A stretch of DNA of 64,000 bases. Source: Fusarium oxysporum f. sp. lycopersici 4287 (Eukaryota; Ascomycota; Sordariomycetes; Hypocreales; Nectriaceae). The notes beneath the pieces were generated by a model. That model was given only the letters and a program-made list of their open reading frames with translations. It ran no database searches and was not told where the DNA came from. Position 1 is the first letter of the stretch. Each line of letters begins with the position of its first letter. Shown here piece after piece: positions 62,459 to 64,000 of this stretch. Location: positions 1,145,043 through 1,209,042 of the forward strand of contig NC_030991.1 in the NCBI RefSeq assembly GCF_000149955.1, given 5' to 3'. Made by a program: the position numbers and the translations under genes.

Positions 62459-63165
62459 ATGCCTGCAATAAGCAATACTACTCCCGCTTCTCTGAACACT
62501 GAGAATCAAAATACAAACCATACACTACGGGGATGGCTCCCAGTCATCATGACGATGCCACTTTTGATTACGGTGGTTTTGTTTCTCTCATGTATTCCCA
62601 GGTATGTCTTTCTTATGTAGTAGAAATTGATACTTATTCCGTCGCCTAATAGCAATACAGATTATACTGGTTGGTGATATATGGCAGGACCGCAGGCACA
62701 GAAGGGTCCAGCAGCTCCCGGGGACCCGCGTCGACCGAGTCCGCCAGTACTGAAGACAGAGATTTACCTCATCTAGATTCTATCGCTCCCTCAAAGACAA
62801 GCAAAGACATGAGACGGGAGCTTACAGACGCAGCGCACGTCTCTTGGGCGATGCTGAGTTCGGACATGACATGGTACGTCCTCTTGACTCCTTGGTTATT
62901 GTAAGAAGTACTTGACTGATCACTCTCCTCCCTGTTTAGTGCCATCTGTCTAAAGGGTATTCAAGATACTGATATGGTTCGTCACCTGGCGTGTGAGCAT
63001 ACTTTCCACTCAAATTGTATTGCTACGTGGTACCTTGCGAAACATGACACATGCCCCATATGCGCATTTAATTTTGCATCATCCAAGCCTGTTTTGCAGA
63101 GGCCAAGCCAGGCGCATGTATCAGATCATCGGGCAGATGATGCTTCTACATTAGGGCATGTGTAG
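62459..63165 (+). CDS. Membrane-anchored RING-H2 E3 ubiquitin ligase
   Basis: Three exons, 62459-62601, 62661-62873 and 62940-63165, with introns of 59 and 66 nt; 193 residues. The N-terminus carries one transmembrane segment (WLPVIMTMPLLITVVLFLSC, ~26-45). A Ser/Thr-rich linker follows, then a C3H2C3 RING (CAIC, then 14 residues, CEHTFHSNC, then DTCPIC) at ~119-160, spanning the exon 2/3 junction (first Cys codon split TG|T). The pattern of one TM plus RING-H2 is that of ATL/RNF-type E3 ligases that ubiquitinate membrane cargo. Pro follows the seventh Cys (CPIC), as expected for E2 contact. Short C-terminal tail, no other domain. Confidence 0.88.
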
Positions 63166-64000
63166 GCTTGTATTATACATTTTCGTTGTCCATATTGCAA
63201 CGGCAGCATCCATGCATAGACGGTGCGAGTATCCTGGTTCCTCTTATACCGTAAATAGTGAACCAAGTGTTGACCTACATCCAAAAGAGATCATGTCAGG
63301 ATCACGAAGGGGTGAAGTTGCAGAAGTAGTACGTTAAACCACATGCCTATGCCCACAAATGCACCTTCTTGCTCATACCTAGCCTAGTCTTCTTTCACTA
63401 TGCCTTATTCCATGATAAATCCATCCTTGCTTTGGTTAGTTTCTCATTTAATCTTCTGATTCATAGGTTCTAGGTCTGGACCCTGATAACGCGGACTTGA
63501 CTACTATACAGACGGCCCGCTAGCAAAAGGGCAGTCAAGTGTCGGGGTCTGGCGGTGGTGTACTATGTCGAGCTGTATATTTAAGCCTGATACAACTATA
63601 AATATCGTGAAGGTCAACGCCTAATTGCTCACTGGTCTTATTGGGTTGTGATGACCAATTTACTCATTCTTGCGCCCTTGCTATTATAGACCAGCACTTT
63701 CCTTAGGTATATGCGCCTCGTGTTCTAGACGGAAACACTTGCTTTAGCTTATCCCTGATGGTATATCAACTGACCCTAAATTCATGTCACAAGCAACCGG
63801 TACTGACATTTCCTCGGTCTACTGGCTATTTATCTAAGGGACACAACCTAAAAGGGCATTCTTTAGGCATAACTGGCTTACAAAGCTACATCAGTTAACC
63901 CTCTTATACAAACATAAGTAAGTGATATCCTTAATACAAGTCTATTACGCCCAGGTGAGGCCAACGCCCAATGGGCTCTGAAGCTAAAGGTACATACACT
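63166..64000. other. No gene recognised
   Basis: Right edge of the window; short frames only. Confidence 0.5.

Overview
This window looks like an accessory, probably subtelomeric or AT-island-bordered, chromosome segment of a filamentous ascomycete. A Eurotiomycete (Aspergillus/Penicillium type) is most likely. The host genes have short introns of about 50-90 nt with GTATGT/GTRAGT donors and CTAAC/CTAAT-like branch sites. The gene families are typical of these fungi: dual-domain fluoride exporter, FNT transporter, NAD formate dehydrogenase, MARVEL protein, SREBP-like bHLH factors and a rhodopsin-domain protein. The mobile DNA is a fungal set: Tad-type LINE, hAT, piggyBac, Fot1/pogo and LTR. 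Many dead genes carry C-to-T/G-to-A nonsense codons (TGG to TAG/TGA, CGA to TGA, CAG/CAA to TAG/TAA), which suggests repeat-induced point mutation (RIP). The species is an inference; no sequence search was possible.

Layout. 0-9 kb: a near-complete Tad-type LINE on the minus strand (intact ORF2; ORF1 with one in-frame stop), then an hAT element with an uninterrupted transposase. 10-13.5 kb: a DUF985/cupin_5 gene and a degenerate bHLH gene. 14-15.4 kb: several inverted-repeat elements nested inside each other. 17-23 kb: a metabolic block of a zinc alcohol dehydrogenase, an FNT-family formate/nitrite transporter and a divergently transcribed NAD formate dehydrogenase, all with complete exon models. 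23.4-25.4 kb: a solitary long TIR, a mutated antisense fragment of the formate dehydrogenase, a Tc1/mariner relic and a broken fluoride exporter copy. 25.9-27.8 kb: an intact two-domain fluoride exporter. 29-40 kb: MITE, LINE fragment, second uninterrupted hAT, two tail-to-tail piggyBac elements and small fragments. 40.6-42.3 kb: a secreted FAD-dependent oxidoreductase with six exons. 42.7-52.6 kb: a gene graveyard in which pogo/Fot1 elements and a solo LTR sit in or beside remnants of L-lactate dehydrogenase, pyruvate decarboxylase and lysophospholipase. 53-63.2 kb: a MARVEL-type membrane protein, two more dead pogo elements, a solo LTR with a clean 5-bp target duplication, a bHLH gene, a rhodopsin-domain relic, an unknown gene running into a 269-base assembly gap, and a membrane-anchored RING-H2 ubiquitin ligase.

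Functionally, the most coherent set is one-carbon and pyruvate-end metabolism: FNT transporter plus formate dehydrogenase sharing one intergenic region, alcohol dehydrogenase nearby, and dead copies of lactate dehydrogenase and pyruvate decarboxylase 20-25 kb away. I propose an intact formate uptake/oxidation pair, with the rest of a former fermentation-enzyme neighbourhood destroyed by transposons and RIP-like mutation. No CRISPR, rRNA or tRNA was recognised.
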